Source of the DNA: Chrysomallon squamiferum
Lineage: Eukaryota > Mollusca > Gastropoda > Neomphalida > Peltospiridae
Reading direction: 5' to 3'
Assembly (NCBI GenBank): GCA_012295275.1
Contig: CM022677.1
Location: forward strand, 2,607,698-2,671,697
Length of the DNA stretch: 64,000 bases
The notes under the pieces are model-generated. The model searched no databases. It had not been told where the DNA came from and saw nothing but the letters and a program-made list of their open reading frames with translations. Below, piece by piece: positions 33,073 to 44,990 of the stretch; within the stretch, counting starts at the first letter, position 1; the number at the start of each line of letters is the position of its first letter. A program made the translations under genes and the position numbers.

Positions 33073-33275
33073 TGAAAAACCTCTGGCCGTTGCCAGTAAT
33101 GGGTGATGGTGTTTCTGGTTTCTTTTCTAGTGTGTCTGGATGTTTCTTGGCACTAGAGTTTGAGTTTTCAGTGGTTGGTGTGGTGATGTCAGTTTGTCTC
33201 AGGTCTAATGGTGGTACTGGTGTTGTTGGTGCTGACTGCCGTTTCATTTTCAATGATTTGAAACCCATGTCAGTT
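33073..33275 (-). CDS. LRR-gene linker exon, copy B (open)
   Basis: TTCCACAG acceptor, then RTDMGFKSLKMKRQSAPTTP, VPPLDLRQTDITTPTTENSN and KHPDTLEKKPETPSPITGNG, ending near a possible GTAAAA donor. Pro/Thr/Ser/Lys-rich, probably disordered. Copy A has a 1-bp deletion in the same place (16.6 kb). No homologue named. Confidence 0.55.
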
Positions 33276-33304
33276 CTGTGGAAATAAAAAATAAATAGAA
33301 AGAA

Positions 33305-33312
<8 letters not shown>

Positions 33313-33349
<37 letters not shown>

Positions 33350-33360
33350 AATATATATAT
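33313..33360. repeat. (TA)n microsatellite
   Basis: TA run directly upstream (minus sense) of the linker exon acceptor. Confidence 0.9.
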
Positions 33361-33717
33361 AACAAGAAACATGAAGAAGAAATATAATAATAAAAAGAAT
33401 TATAACTAGCTTGTAAAAAAATAATAATAACAATAATAATAATAATAAAAAAATAAATAATAAAATAAAATAATTTGAATTATTAGAATGTAGAAAAATA
33501 ACTAGAAAGATTAAGATGCAGTTAAGAGATTGAAACTAAATAAACAAAAAATAAATAAATAAATAAATTAATTAATTAGTAAATCAAAATTTAAATTAAA
33601 ATTATATTAATAAAATAAAATAAATACATATAAATACATATACATACAATAATAATAATAATTCTAATTCTTCAAATAAAATGAGCAGGATAACAAAATT
33701 CCAAAAATGGGTCTTAC

Positions 33718-33771
33718 AACATTTTCAACTGAAGTGCTGGCTAAAGCAGCTTGAATCTGTTGTCTAGGATC
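33718..33771 (-). CDS. Short exon of the LRR gene, 18 codons
   Basis: Between TTGTTGTAG and GTT|GTAAGA, exactly 54 bp: DPRQQIQAALASTSVENV. Good splice sites and complete codons at both ends. Family unknown; placed by order just upstream of the linker exon. Confidence 0.45.
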
Positions 33772-33974
33772 CTACAACAAAATATAATATTCATTAATAA
33801 ACTAAACATAAAATACAGTGCAAGTAGCATTTTACATTATTCAGATAGTTGTAAATTCTGTAAATGAAATATTGAAATAAATTCAAAATATCTGTTTATT
33901 GTTTAATTATTCTATAATATAAGATAAGAGTGTAATGTGTGTGTTTTTTTGATTCATTAAATTATTACCCTTTC

Positions 33975-34069
33975 ACATTGTTAAGAATCCATGTTTTGAT
34001 GATCTTCTTGTAAAAGTTCTTTTCACAAAAGGATCAACACCTTTTGGATCCAGCATGTTCTTCAGGCTG
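33975..34069 (-). CDS. Candidate exon 'NMLDPKGVDPFVKRTF'
   Basis: After an AAGTTTCAG acceptor the minus strand reads LKNMLDPKGVDPFVKRTFTR and RSSKHGFLTM. Basic; no homology recognised. The left boundary (GTGAAA donor) is weak. Confidence 0.35.
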
Positions 34070-34099
34070 AAACTTAAGTAACAACAAAAGTTAATGTAT

Positions 34100-34600
34100 T
34101 AGGAAAGGAAAGATGTGTAAAGGAATTAAATCAAAATATTGATAACTAGGACAGTATATTTACATTGTAAAAAGATGCTTTACAAAATATTAAATCAACT
34201 GGTCTGGTAAAGCACATTATTTTTTTGTTGATTTAATAAACATTTACTTCAAGCTGGTCACTAATTGCTAAAACAGACCAAATCTAAAATAATGAAAAAA
34301 TATTTCATTTAAGAACATACACAGCATGTTTTTTTTAATGATTTTTAATATCTTAAAAGGGAACTAACTACAGAGATAATGAAAAAGAAACCCTGTTTCT
34401 AAAATATGAAGTGACACCCTTTTAAACAAGCAACTAAAAATATTTTTCTAAGGAAAAACCATAAAAAACCCACAAAAAAAAACATATACCATGTTATACA
34501 TATATTAGGATGGATAATTAGCTAGACTGTTAATTAAACTTACATGTAGCAGATCCACATGTTCAAGATCAGGCACCATAAACATAAGCACTAAAAAAAA
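34100..34600. other. AT-rich intron-like stretch
   Basis: No feature seen. Confidence 0.5.
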
Positions 34601-35019
34601 ATAGTTTTGTATAAATGGAATAAAAAATATACATTATAACTTTAGAAATGTGCTGTTTAATGGTTCAATAAACCTAATGTAATTCACTGGCCTTAAAGTT
34701 CCACCAAATCATTAACAACTGAATTTTAGAGAAATCATTAAATAAATATTTTATTATTTGAGTCATTTTTCACTTCTTAGACAGAGAAGTAATTTTATTC
34801 CTCAGATTATTTAGTGACAACATCTTTACTCACAATATAGAGATTGTTATTTATTGTCATCTTAGAATAGATGCATAAATGCCTCACAGGAAACAACATG
34901 CCCACCTGTCTGTACATAATGTGTTTAAAAGAAAATTACAGTGTGAATATATTTGACTTAATTATTGCTAGTTACCTGGACATAAGACATTTATTTTACA
35001 TGCTTCTTGAAGATTCCTG

Positions 35020-35163
35020 TCATCTGTTCCTCAGTCTTTGCCTCCATTCTTAGGTGCAGAATTTGTTCATGTTCTTATCTCAAATCTTATTCTAGTGCCT
35101 CTACCACATTTCACTACAACTACCCAGTCTCTGAAGTGACATGCAGACCAGAAACCACCATCT
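35020..35163 (-). pseudogene. Degenerate TSR exon, copy B
   Basis: Partner of the intact TSR exon at 8047-8199. Reads DGGFWSACHFRDW, then KCGRGTRIRFEIRT in a different frame, followed by a TGA. Small deletions have removed part of the CSETCG motif and the sixth Cys. Clearly dead. Confidence 0.7.
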
Positions 35164-35289
35164 GTAAGTGTGAAATTAAATAAATAAATATATAATAAAT
35201 AAATTAATTAATTAATTAATTAATTAATTTAAAATGACAATTAAATACTTTTTAATTGTTCTTGAAATCTAGTACTAAAATGATTTTCT

Positions 35290-35400
35290 TTCATGTAGAA
35301 GTTGAATGTCAGATTAACTTGCCTGCACAAAGCTTAGTGAGTGTTTCAGTTGTTCTGCCAGTACAGAATAGTCTGCTGCTGTCAATACATGAGTTGGTGA
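35290..35400 (-). other. Candidate exon-like insert present only in copy B
   Basis: Minus strand open segment HVLTAADYSVLAEQLKHSLS with CAG on its upstream side and GCAAGT or GTTAAT downstream. Lies in the ~130 bp that copy B has and copy A lacks. No homology known; could equally be a short insertion. Confidence 0.2.
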
Positions 35401-36129
35401 GGATCCAATTCCAAGATATATTAATATCTTTAACACAGGTTATTGATCAGATATGCAAAATTAAATATGAATTAATGTTATACTGATCATGTTATAAGGC
35501 AGAATAAAAAAAAATTTTATATCTCAAAAACTGTTTGTTTAACAAATATAAATTGTTTTTACAAGATAAATATATGTAATTATTTAAAATCACATAAAAT
35601 TAATTTTTAAATCTCTAATAATGCTTGCAGGAGGCACTGGATTGGAAAATGGATGAAAAACAAATAAAAAATAAATAAAGAAATGAATAGTTTAATTTAT
35701 GTGTTTGTGTGTGTATGTGTGTTTTTGTATGCAAATGTGTACACCAACACACACACCAATGTAAACACAAACCATGGATTCATATATATTTTATTTATAC
35801 TCATCAATATTCAGTCCATTTTCAGAAGTTTACCTCTATCACACAGTGTGTGAGTGCATGCGTGCATGTGTATGTATATGTAGGCACAGATAGATAGATA
35901 GATCAGATAAATCCTGAAGTCACTATCAATAATTGCAATATATGATCACTAGATAAGTTTCTATATTTTCAGTCAGTAAACAAAAACAATTACTTTTTTT
36001 AATATTTAATTTCCAGTTTAATCTTAAAAGCCCCTAGTGCTTGTACAAACTTCAGCCTGTGTTTATCAGTAGCTCCACCCATATGTGGGTGACTAAGGCA
36101 GGGGGGTGAATAGGATAAAACAAGAAAAG

Positions 36130-36530
36130 CAAACTGAAAAGAAGACAAAATGGATGTCACAAGCATATCACATAAAAAGAACAAGTTACATGATAAAAAA
36201 GCCTTTATTTTCTCAAATACAGACCAAATTAAATTAAAATTAAAAAAAAAAAAAATTAAAGATCTAAGAAAACAAAGCAAAAAACAACAAATCAAACAAC
36301 AAAAAAGAAATTGTAAAACCCATGAAAATAAATAAATAAATAATTACTAAACTACAAATTATTAAAATGTGTATTTAATTACAAAGATTGGAATCAAAAG
36401 CACATTTTTAATAAAATGAAGTGAACCTATAATTTCTTTTACACTTGAATCACCATCCAGTCAGTTTTTTATTTTTAAAATAAGAGCTCCAAAATTGTTA
36501 AAAGAAAAACACACACAGTCATATACAAAA

Positions 36531-36587
<57 letters not shown>

Positions 36588-37580
36588 CATAATAAAACTA
36601 ATGATAATAATAAAAAAATTAATTATAACAGTTAAAAGGAAGAAACATTTTTAACTTTGCAATGTAACCAACTAAGAAATGAAAATATAAAAATAACACA
36701 CTAAATAAAATAATATGTGTATGTATGTTTGTATATTTAAGTGTGTATGTGTATGTGTGCGTGTTGAAGTAAATAGAGACACATAATTAACAATGAATTA
36801 TAAACAAAACTGCACACATTAAACTTTCAGAACCAGGACAAACAACAACAAACCCACCTATAAAAAAAATAACCATGGAAGACATAAAAACCACTAACTC
36901 AAATGATTCAGAAATGAAAATTAGGATTTTCAAAATACAGCAGGTTAAAAAGGCCAAATCTGATTTTAAAAAAAGAAAAAGTTGACCAGAAGCAAAAGGC
37001 GATAAATAAAAAAACAATATAAATCACCAACAAACTCTCAGACAAAACCCTGAATGGAAAATAATAAAAAAGTGGACATTCTGGTATCCTTACAAACAAA
37101 CATATATACCACAGCATACAAATACAGAACAAAGCCAATCTCCAAACAGAAAAAAAACTGAGATATCTTAACAAGGCACAAATCTCCTCAATCAGCAAAA
37201 CAGCAGAAATCATAACAAAAAGTGACAACCGAAGGAAAATTTATTTACAGATGAACACAAAACTCTTAAAGACTTTTGGTTCCAGTGTAAACATCTGGCA
37301 TCAACATTTTCTTACTGGAAATTACCTTCACTAATCCTGAAACTCTGAATCAGCAAAATAGTAAAACAGTCTGCACATCAACAACAACAACAACAACAAC
37401 ACAAAGCCAAATGAGTGAAAAAAAACAAGACAACAATTAAAACATACCTTTCACAACAGTTCAGTTTTTAAACAACAGTCAGCCATATTGAAATGGAGAA
37501 CAGAGTTGGTGAATGTTAAATAGTAAACAAATAAAATAAACAATAGTTACACCTTTCATCATCAAAAAACAAAATCATTG
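36130..37580. other. A-rich region with degenerate LINE-like text
   Basis: Strongly A-rich plus strand; (AAT)n at 36530-36588. From ~36800 on the plus strand it has the AAAAC/ACA-rich texture of an old LINE body leading into the LINE tail at 37.6 kb, but no domain could be recognised before that. Minus-strand frames of Phe/Leu/Tyr are artefacts. Confidence 0.4.
36530..36588. repeat. (AAT)n microsatellite
   Basis: About 19 AAT units. Confidence 0.95.
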
Positions 37581-37589
37581 TAGTAACAA

Positions 37590-37860
37590 ACTACATAACA
37601 ACAACTTTACCAAACTCAGAATCAGCTACTGCACCAATCTAAACACAATCAAATTCAAACACAAAATAAACACAACACCAAACTGTAGATGTGGAATTTC
37701 TGAAACCATGAAACATTACTTAGTTCTCTGTTCACATTCTGTCCTAATGCTCCATTACTTTTTCAATGAATTAAAAATTGAATTTACACTTAAAAACATC
37801 TGGCTTGCAACTGTGAAAAACTGAGAGCCAAACTTTAATTCAAACAAATAAATAGATACA
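37590..37860 (+). pseudogene. LINE 3'-end remnant (C-terminal Cys/His tail)
   Basis: Plus strand reads NLNTIKFKHKINTTPNCRCG, then ISETMKHYLVLCSH and FNELKIEFTLKNIWLA. The CxCGxxETxxHxLxxC pattern is the zinc-binding tail of jockey/R1-type LINE ORF2 proteins. No reverse-transcriptase core seen in frame upstream; heavily decayed. Confidence 0.55.
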
Positions 37861-37999
37861 AATGGTTGATTAAATAAATTCAAAAACATAATATAAAATA
37901 ACAAATTCAAAAAATAAATAGCATACACAGTAACAAAGAAAACAAAAAGCAAATACATCAACACAAAACAATTATATAAATTAATTAATTAACAGATCA

Positions 38000-38975
38000 A
38001 CTGACTCACCAGCTGATAGATTGGCTGACACAGAGTTTCAGAAGATATTTTAAAAATTCCACATTTTCTTGGCACAAGGAAGTAAACTGGTTCTGGCTGG
38101 AGAGGGCTGTTTGGAATGTGAACTTTCTGTCCAAAGTTACAAAAAAAATTGCAGACTGTAGCAGGAAATGAACTGGGAAGATGTTGACAAACACGGGTTA
38201 TATCAGCTGCAGTAATTACAATTTTAAACTTCTCTATCAAATTGTTACAAATTTTCTTTCTGCTTCCACAATGTGTAGATGCTCAAATTCCTCTCCAAAC
38301 ACTCTCATTTTCTCTTCTGCTGGAAGACTGGCAGTTTGCTCTATCTTCTCACTGTTAGCACTGCCAGCAGAGATCTGTTTTGGGACAATAAAAGGAACAC
38401 AAATGTTACACAGATTGATAAATGATGACCTAAAAAGGATTAAAAATCAGTGTCAGTGACATTAAACTGACAAGACAAACTGAAGAAGACAGCTTTTTCT
38501 AAAAAATAAAACTGAAAACAAAATTTAAAATAACAAACAAAAACATACTGCAATATAAAATCAGTTAATCTAAGAATTCATTGAATATCCTTAAAATTAT
38601 ATTTACTCATTTAAATATGTTTCAGGACAGATTCCAGTAAATATCACTTAATCTGTTACAAAAATTACACATTATTCAAATGAATTCTTACCCTGTGCAA
38701 TAGCAGTCTGTTGATACTCCCTCCAAAGAGAAGATTTAGTCTCATATGTAGACAGTATTTTCAAATCACTCCCTTTGAATCCTGCAACTGACTCAGACAA
38801 AATTAGTCATATTCTTGAGGAAAATGCCACAGAAATTGAACTATCCTTTCTCTGTCTTCACATGTAAAAGTGTGTGAATTAATTTTCTTCTGCCAGATTT
38901 CTTTTCTCTCTTGGAGTTACCCCATTCAGTCTGCAATGCTTCAATAAAGCTGTGAGTTTGCTCTGACTTATGCTG
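38000..38975 (-). pseudogene. Decayed ORF of a multi-copy invertebrate transposon-associated family
   Basis: Minus-strand pieces in order: SKLTALLKHCRLNGVTPREK (38.93 kb), GFKGSDLKILSTYETKSSLW and REYQQT (38.75), NLCNICVPF, PAEEKMRVFGEEFEHLHIVE (38.3), and QKVHIPNSPLQPEPVYFLVP with RKCGIF (38.1). I recognise this as the arrangement of a common invertebrate protein family (HYxENGLVPRxHG... LLPSS...LW..Y... DLCxxCQ... QQVHYPxxPxQPGPIYFLTPRKC) that is multi-copy in amphioxus, cnidarian and mollusc genomes and probably mobile. Its function is not established to my knowledge. The Cys and catalytic-type residues are partly lost and frames shift, so this copy is dead. Some pieces are bounded by splice-like signals by chance. 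Confidence 0.5.
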
Positions 38976-39020
38976 TTAACAAACAATAAAAGATATAAGC
39001 AGACTCCTATAAACCCACCA

Positions 39021-39060
39021 CAAACACAGACATACACACACACAGACAGACACACACACA

Positions 39061-39121
<61 letters not shown>

Positions 39122-39128
39122 ACACACA
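39021..39128. repeat. (CA)n microsatellite
   Basis: CA tract with a few GA interruptions. Confidence 0.95.
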
Positions 39129-39604
39129 TTCAAATGTACCCTATAAAAATGAAGGAGAAATTACAAATTACCTGCTGCTTAAATAGAAAAAAATACTAAT
39201 GAAATTCCCATACAAATTCTCTCTGCTTTGTTCATTGAAATCTTTTGTAGACTTGCCAGAAGTATCATATCCTTTTCTGCTGCAAAACAAAAAAAAATCT
39301 AATTTCTTATAACACTGACACAATGGTAAATTATTTGCAATAACTGTCCTAATCCAGATGAAAAAAAATATATATAAAAATCATTTTAATGAGTCTTGTT
39401 TATCCACATAAAATATATTACAATAGATTTAACATTTAAAATGTTTTGATTTCCAAATTTAATTCTATAATCTCTAACATGAATAAATAATATTACTCCA
39501 GAAGAACTTACTTTTTTTATCTTATGAATATCTATGACATTTTCAACTTGAGACAAATATCACGTCGTTCAAGCTGATGATTATTCAAGTTATGTCACTA
39601 AGTA

Positions 39605-39860
39605 CAAGGCTCGAAATTAAAAAACAATAATTATGGGTTAGTCGCCCAAAAAATATGTTTTCGGTCATCTCTTTTCTCTGTAAGTTATAACACAAGAGCC
39701 ACTATTAATAATTTTATCGCAGATATTTTTTTCACATACAAGGTTTGCTCATAGTTCGATAAATTGGACGTATAGGCTTATCTTAATTTGCCAACATCTA
39801 AAATGAAATATGAAAATTCTTTATTAACTAAAATAGCCATAACAAATTTCGACCTTCCCA

Positions 39861-39915
<55 letters not shown>

Positions 39916-40594
39916 TTATACACCTGGATTTTTCAAAAGAAATACAAATTAAAGCAACGTGAAATGACGACAGTGAGTAAAGTTTAGCGCGTGACAAAAA
40001 CACGAAAATCAATAACGTTTCTCTACAAAATAAGCAGGGATTCATCTTTCTTTTTAGTATTGTTTAATTTAATTTTTATTTTTATTTATTTTTTATTCTG
40101 GGTAAGTAACCCTTCTGGAATTGAAAAGGAAAAACAGTAGCAAATACAAGGTTATAGAGTTATCTCCCAAGATAACTTGTTCCGTTAACCAACCGATAAT
40201 TATTTAACTTAACGGTCTAAAAGTTCGTTAGATTTGTTGGCTGTCTTCAGTTTAGCCAATTAATGCTTGAATTGAAAAGGAAAAACAATAGCAAACACTT
40301 GCTTATAGAGTTATCTCCTATGATAACTTGCTCCGTTAACCAACCGGTAATTTTTTAAGGTATGGGTTCGAAATGTTCTCTGGTTTCACTTTAGCATTAG
40401 TGTCTATAAATAGATGTCGGCAAATAAGGTAAGCCGATACACCAACTTATGGAATTATGGGCAATCCTTTTATGTGAATTAAATATTTGCGATAAAATTT
40501 GTGGGCGATAAACCCATACGTTTTTTAACACCCTAGTCGCCTAAACGGAACTGCTCGCATTTGGTGACCTGGCGATTGGTCATTTCGAGCCCTG
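39605..40594. mobile_element. Inverted-repeat element (~990 bp, CAAGGCTCGAAAT ends)
   Basis: Left end CAAGGCTCGAAAT and right end ATTTCGAGCCCTG form ~13-bp inverted repeats (one mismatch). Just inside both ends is a 'tagtcgcc' motif. The interior has no coding region but holds a ~150-bp direct duplication (40121-40270 and 40272-40410: 'gaattgaaaaggaaaaaca', 'atagagttatctcc', 'ccgttaaccaaccg') and an (AAT)n run. No clear target duplication. The CAGGGCTCGAAAT terminus is typical of hAT-like non-autonomous elements. Confidence 0.6.
39861..39914. repeat. (AAT)n microsatellite
   Basis: Inside the preceding element. Confidence 0.95.
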
Positions 40595-40758
40595 CATTAG
40601 CATGGACCAATGATTTAAAAATAAAATAAAAATAGGAATCTGATTGTTTTCATACATAATAGTACATATTTTAGAATTTGAATGCTTTTTGTTTTAACGA
40701 AAAGAGTGAAAACTTAATTTGAAACATAATTTTTTATACGGCCGGTTGAAGGATCTTT

Positions 40759-40789
<31 letters not shown>
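40759..40789. repeat. Poly(T) tract
   Basis: About 31 T; could be the end of a minus-strand retro-insertion, but no body was recognised. Confidence 0.8.
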
Positions 40790-41518
40790 CTAAAACTGCA
40801 TCAAGCGTTTTAATGAATGTAATCATTCAAATAACACGTAACCAATTTTTTTTCTTCGTGTAATACGACCTTTAATGCATTGAAAAAAGAAATAATAATT
40901 ATCAAAAAACCCAACAAAAAAGGAACAGTCCGCTGTGGAGTTTTAGCAGAGTAACGTGTTCACATGGTATGTTCCCAAAATTGGCAGTCTCCAGATTAGG
41001 TAAGCGGTGAGGTGTTCTAATCCACTTCCAGAAATGGGAAAACTGGCGTGAATAATTAAGGCCAATTTAGACGCATAGGGATAACGAGATGTGTGAAGAA
41101 CAGATGGGGCGATTAACGAGATTAATGAAATTAATGTTATATCTCAGTAAAATTTGGAGACAGGAAATACTACTAGAAGAGAAGAACAAGCTCTTCCAGC
41201 TGGGACTGGAGTACGTCACGTGTACCCGGGACACGGCTTCCTACTTGTCAGCTTGCGGTGGAGAGTTTTCTGGGACATTTCGTGTATAAAGTGTGACTGA
41301 ATGTGCTTTCAAATTGTGGACAAAATACTGTTTAACAAAAGTACATCAATTAAGGTGACGGAACACCAATTAAAAAGGGTGAGCAATAAACTGCCAGAAA
41401 TGGTCAACAACTGGCGTTTCCCATTAAGATGTGTTATATCTCACTGCCAGAATCGGGAATAAACCGTTCACATCATGAAAACAATCATCTTCATATTCAT
41501 GCGCCAGTGTCTCTGTAA

Positions 41519-41574
<56 letters not shown>
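41519..41574. repeat. (ATT)n microsatellite
   Basis: Uninterrupted TTA run. Confidence 0.95.
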
Positions 41575-41576
<2 letters not shown>

Positions 41577-41639
41577 CTGAAAAGAAATATGTAGTACGAT
41601 ACGTGTACGAGATGATTTGCACTAATAAAGATAACGATT

Positions 41640-41860
41640 GTTGTTCATATTACCAAACCATTTTCAACTTAATCAAAGTTTTCAAACTGAATTATTTTTC
41701 GTACAAATGCGTGCATAATAAACTGAAATTATAATTCTGTAAAAGATTAACTTTTCCAGCTGTAAATATTCCCCCTGTCAGAACGTAGCAGAAAAGAACA
41801 TTCAGGTTTTACTTCTACGCATTAAATCGGCGAAATTTCTGGAGGATTTTTTCCGTGACA
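41640..41860 (+). repeat. Duplicated block (partner 18540-18760)
   Basis: Same-strand copy of the 18.5 kb block. After both copies the S140 satellite follows within 1 kb. Confidence 0.7.
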
Positions 41861-41996
41861 TAATTTGTCCCGTTACGAGTTATCGTTCCTTTTGGTCCAT
41901 TCTACCTGCATCTTTTCTTTCAGATTAAGAAATCTGTTTGTAATATAATTGTTATTTTAATATTGTTTAAATATTTCAGACAGAGCATGTGACTAA

Positions 41997-42308
41997 TTAC
42001 ATCTCAGAAAAATGTCCACAGATACTGGATTCAAATGATATAGTCACTACTGAGCCACCACATGTAACATCTACTGTAACATTGTCAGATACCAGTCTGA
42101 TCATCTTCCAGACGACACAGATTTCCCCACTGTCATAGCCGTAACCCAGCATTAAATCTTCCCAAACATCTCCCCAATAATGAGAATCAGTTTTGTAAAC
42201 CGTAAGTGAGAATGTTGATCGAGTGTTCCATTTACTTGTTGCCCTTGTAGTGAGAGCGGGATGTGAATATGACAGCTGATGTAAATGCTGCTCCTGTAAG
42301 ACGCTCAT
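41997..42308 (-). CDS. Unidentified open segment
   Basis: Open minus-strand frame of 103 codons with even composition: HPALTTRATSKWNTRSTFSL, YWGDVWEDLMLGYGYDSGEI, CVVWKMIRLVSDNVTVDVTC and GGSVV. Not low-complexity, has four Cys and several Trp, and lies downstream (minus sense) of the TSR cluster, so it may be an extracellular module of the same gene. I do not recognise a family and no clear splice sites bound it. Confidence 0.3.
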   Translation of the reverse strand: MSVLQEQHLHQLSYSHPALTTRATSKWNTRSTFSLTVYKTDSHYWGDVWEDLMLGYGYDSGEICVVWKMIRLVSDNVTVDVTCGGSVVTISFESSICGHFSEM

Positions 42309-42479
42309 CTAGGTTACGAGATGGTCAGGTTATTAATCCTCATAACCTACCCCTCTCTCCAGTTGCCGAGGATGGCAACATTCTAAGTTGTATGGTCATG
42401 TGACAAGACCATATATGGTAACTGCTGCCTGGAATTTAAGGGCAGACATTCGCAGAGAGCAAAAGACTGGTGTTCAACT

Positions 42480-44846
42480 CATTATTCTTTTTCGTTTTTT
42501 ATTAGCTGTCATTCTTATTTTCTAACGGTGCCCATCCAATATTAGAATATGTTATTAATATTTCTATCAATTTCGCCATCGTTGAGGTCACAGCGGTCCT
42601 AGCTTTATTGCGGGTATTCCTTTTTATTCTTTAGCGCTTTTAATTAAGTATTCCTCATACTTTCTGAGGGGGCGCATCACCTATTAAAATATATTATTAA
42701 TATTTCCATTAATGTCGCCGTCGTTGCCGTCGTACCAGCATTGTTCTTAACGTCTTGGTGTACTACTCGTTATTCGTTTTCGCTTTTTGTTCGCTATTGT
42801 TGTTATTTCGTGACAGTGCACGTCCTATATATCTTATATCTGTATGAACCAAAGTATAATTAAACAAATAAGATAATCCTGGGTTTCTTTATAACCACGT
42901 TTCTTCTTATTATTATTCAAATGAATAGCCAAATTAAATTTCACATTTAATTATTCATATATTTAAAAATTCAGTCAGTATAAAGACAAATTTGCTTACC
43001 TTGCTTACAGCTGCACGAGTTGTGAAGAAAACAGATAAATAATTTAACTTTAATAATTTATGAAGGACAAGGAACATTAGCTGAACAAGACTTGGTAATT
43101 CTGTTATTACTGGTGATTTGGTTCCACATCTGCCCAATGTCTCAACATGTCACTGAACAAAGGCCAATCTATTTATAATCAGTCCATGATGCCCATATTT
43201 AAGACGACATGATTGAGGATCTCTTTGTATCTGTGGACATCTGTCAGCCTTTGTTATTCTCAAGAATATGCTTCTGTTTTATTTTGTTCTGTTTCACCTT
43301 GAGGACTACAATCACCACCACGCAATACATCATTATTACATACTCTTCTTCTAGTCCGAGTCCTTGAACCATTGGGACCACATATTACTGAACATGTACT
43401 TGGTGGTATATAACCTGTCTTGGAACCCCCAAAAGGACACATTGGTTTAGTACAAGGTACTCGGCTGGTGTTAGTTTGAGGAGATTTGGCACCACAACCG
43501 TTTTTGGTAGCAACATCATTGATGCAGATTCTGGTTATTGAAGCCGATATTGTAATTCCTGTTCCACAGCTGGCAGATAAATCACCATATGTAAATTCGG
43601 ACCATGGACCCGAGTATGGGCAAGTATATGCTTAGATTCTTGCTTAGTTTCGTTTTGAGGTTAAGTAGCACCACAAGCATTATTTTGGCCATTGTATTTA
43701 TTGCAGATGCTCATCCGTCGTTCTGTCCACTGACCACCAGGACCACATGTTACTGAACATGGAGTTATTGCTGTGAAGTCTGACCAATGTGACCAGTCTG
43801 GGCATGGTTTTGATGGACAAGCACAACAGTTCTGTCTACATCAGGGGACTTTGCACACAACCAGTTTTAGAGGGGATGTCATTCTGACACGTTGTTGTTG
43901 TTGCCTGAGTTCTGTTTATGCTATTACCACACGAGATTTGTCATTCGATGTAAGTATATCCTGACAATGCTCCCTTGTTTGCAGTGCTGGTGAACGTGAA
44001 CAACAACCTGTTCGTTTAGCTGTAACGTTACTGCATACTCTCGATACCGTTGTCATTGTTACAAATTCTGATGCTGCGTGTTGTTTCGCTTTTTATAAAC
44101 TATTGTACTGTGCGCACCCTATATTAAAAAAATATTATTATTATTACTATCACTGTCGCCGTCGTTGGCGTCGTGTCTGCGTTGTCCTGCACGGTATTCT
44201 TGTCTTTGTCATTATTCTTTTGAGGTTTTTATTAACTGCTGTCCTTAATTTCTTTGTGTGTAGATCCTATTTCAAAATATACTATTGCTATTTGTATTCA
44301 TGTCGACGTCGTTGCCGTCTACCTGCGTTAACGTTATTAGTTTAATTATTGTGCTGTCTTTTCATTAACTATTATTATCACTTGTTTAGTGTGCGCTTCC
44401 TGCATTACAATATATTATTATTACCAGTACTGTTAAAATGTACAATTACTTTGTGTTCTGTTAATGACGATGTCATTGCCGTCGTGGCTGCATTGTTCTT
44501 AACGTTTTTGGTTTCCTTCTCTTTATCCTGTTGCGCATGTTAATAACGTTGTTAAACTTTCGTATTTTATTATAGTCGCCGTAGCTGGCGTCGTGTAGGA
44601 GTTGTTCTTCACGCTTTTGGAGTAGTTTTAGTTATTCTGTTCCGCTTTTTATTACGTGTTATCCTCACTTTGTTAGTGTGTGCATCCCACATTAAAATAT
44701 ATTATTATTGTTTCTATTAATGTCGCCGAGGTTGCTGTCCTGTCTGCATTGTCTATAAAAATGTTGAACTACTTCTCGTTATTTTGTTGCGCTTTTTATT
44801 AACTATTGTTCTTACTTTCGTAGTGTGCGCACCCAGTATTAAAATA

Positions 44847-44892
<46 letters not shown>

Positions 44893-44990
44893 GTCGCCAT
44901 CACCGGAGTCGTGCCTGCGTTGTACTCCTAGTTATGTTGTCTTTTTCAGTAACTGTTATTTTTACTTTTATAGTGTTAAAATGTTTCAGA
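42480..44990 (+). repeat. S140 satellite, cluster 3 (split by TSR pseudogene)
   Basis: S140 units at 42.48-42.83 kb, then again continuously at 44.07-44.99 kb. The (ATT)n run 44847-44890 replaces part of one unit. Between lies the TSR pseudogene. Confidence 0.75.
43255..44060 (-). pseudogene. Tandem TSR-like domains (about four), degenerate
   Basis: Minus strand, 5' to 3': VTMTTVSRVCSNVTAKRTGC; NRTQATTTTCQNDIPSKTGC; then WSHWSDFTAITPCSVTCGPG with NKYNGQNNACGAT and a TAA; then, one frame over, YSGPWSEFTYGDLSASCGTG with ATKNGCGAKSPQ; and last PPSTCSVICGPNGSRTRTRR with VCNND. Each shows the TSR pattern (W..W, CS.(T/S)CG.G, R.C.N....G.C). Modules three and four are read through without an intron. 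Stops and frameshifts between modules make it a pseudogene. It could derive from a multi-TSR secreted protein related to the exon at 8.1 kb. Confidence 0.65.

Larger units (their letters stand above)
34610..36120. repeat. Segmental duplication B, TSR part (partner 7835-10010)
   Basis: Collinear with copy A; lacks the hAT element, giving a clean empty site at 35470-35477. Right end differs: copy A continues into a CCC/GGG-rich sequence at 9.88 kb, while copy B passes into A-rich DNA at 36.12 kb. Confidence 0.85.

Noticed and set aside
41089-41289. 66-codon open frame (MCEEQMGRLTRLMKL...)
   Set aside because: Even composition but no splice sites, repeat partner or recognisable family; too short to support.
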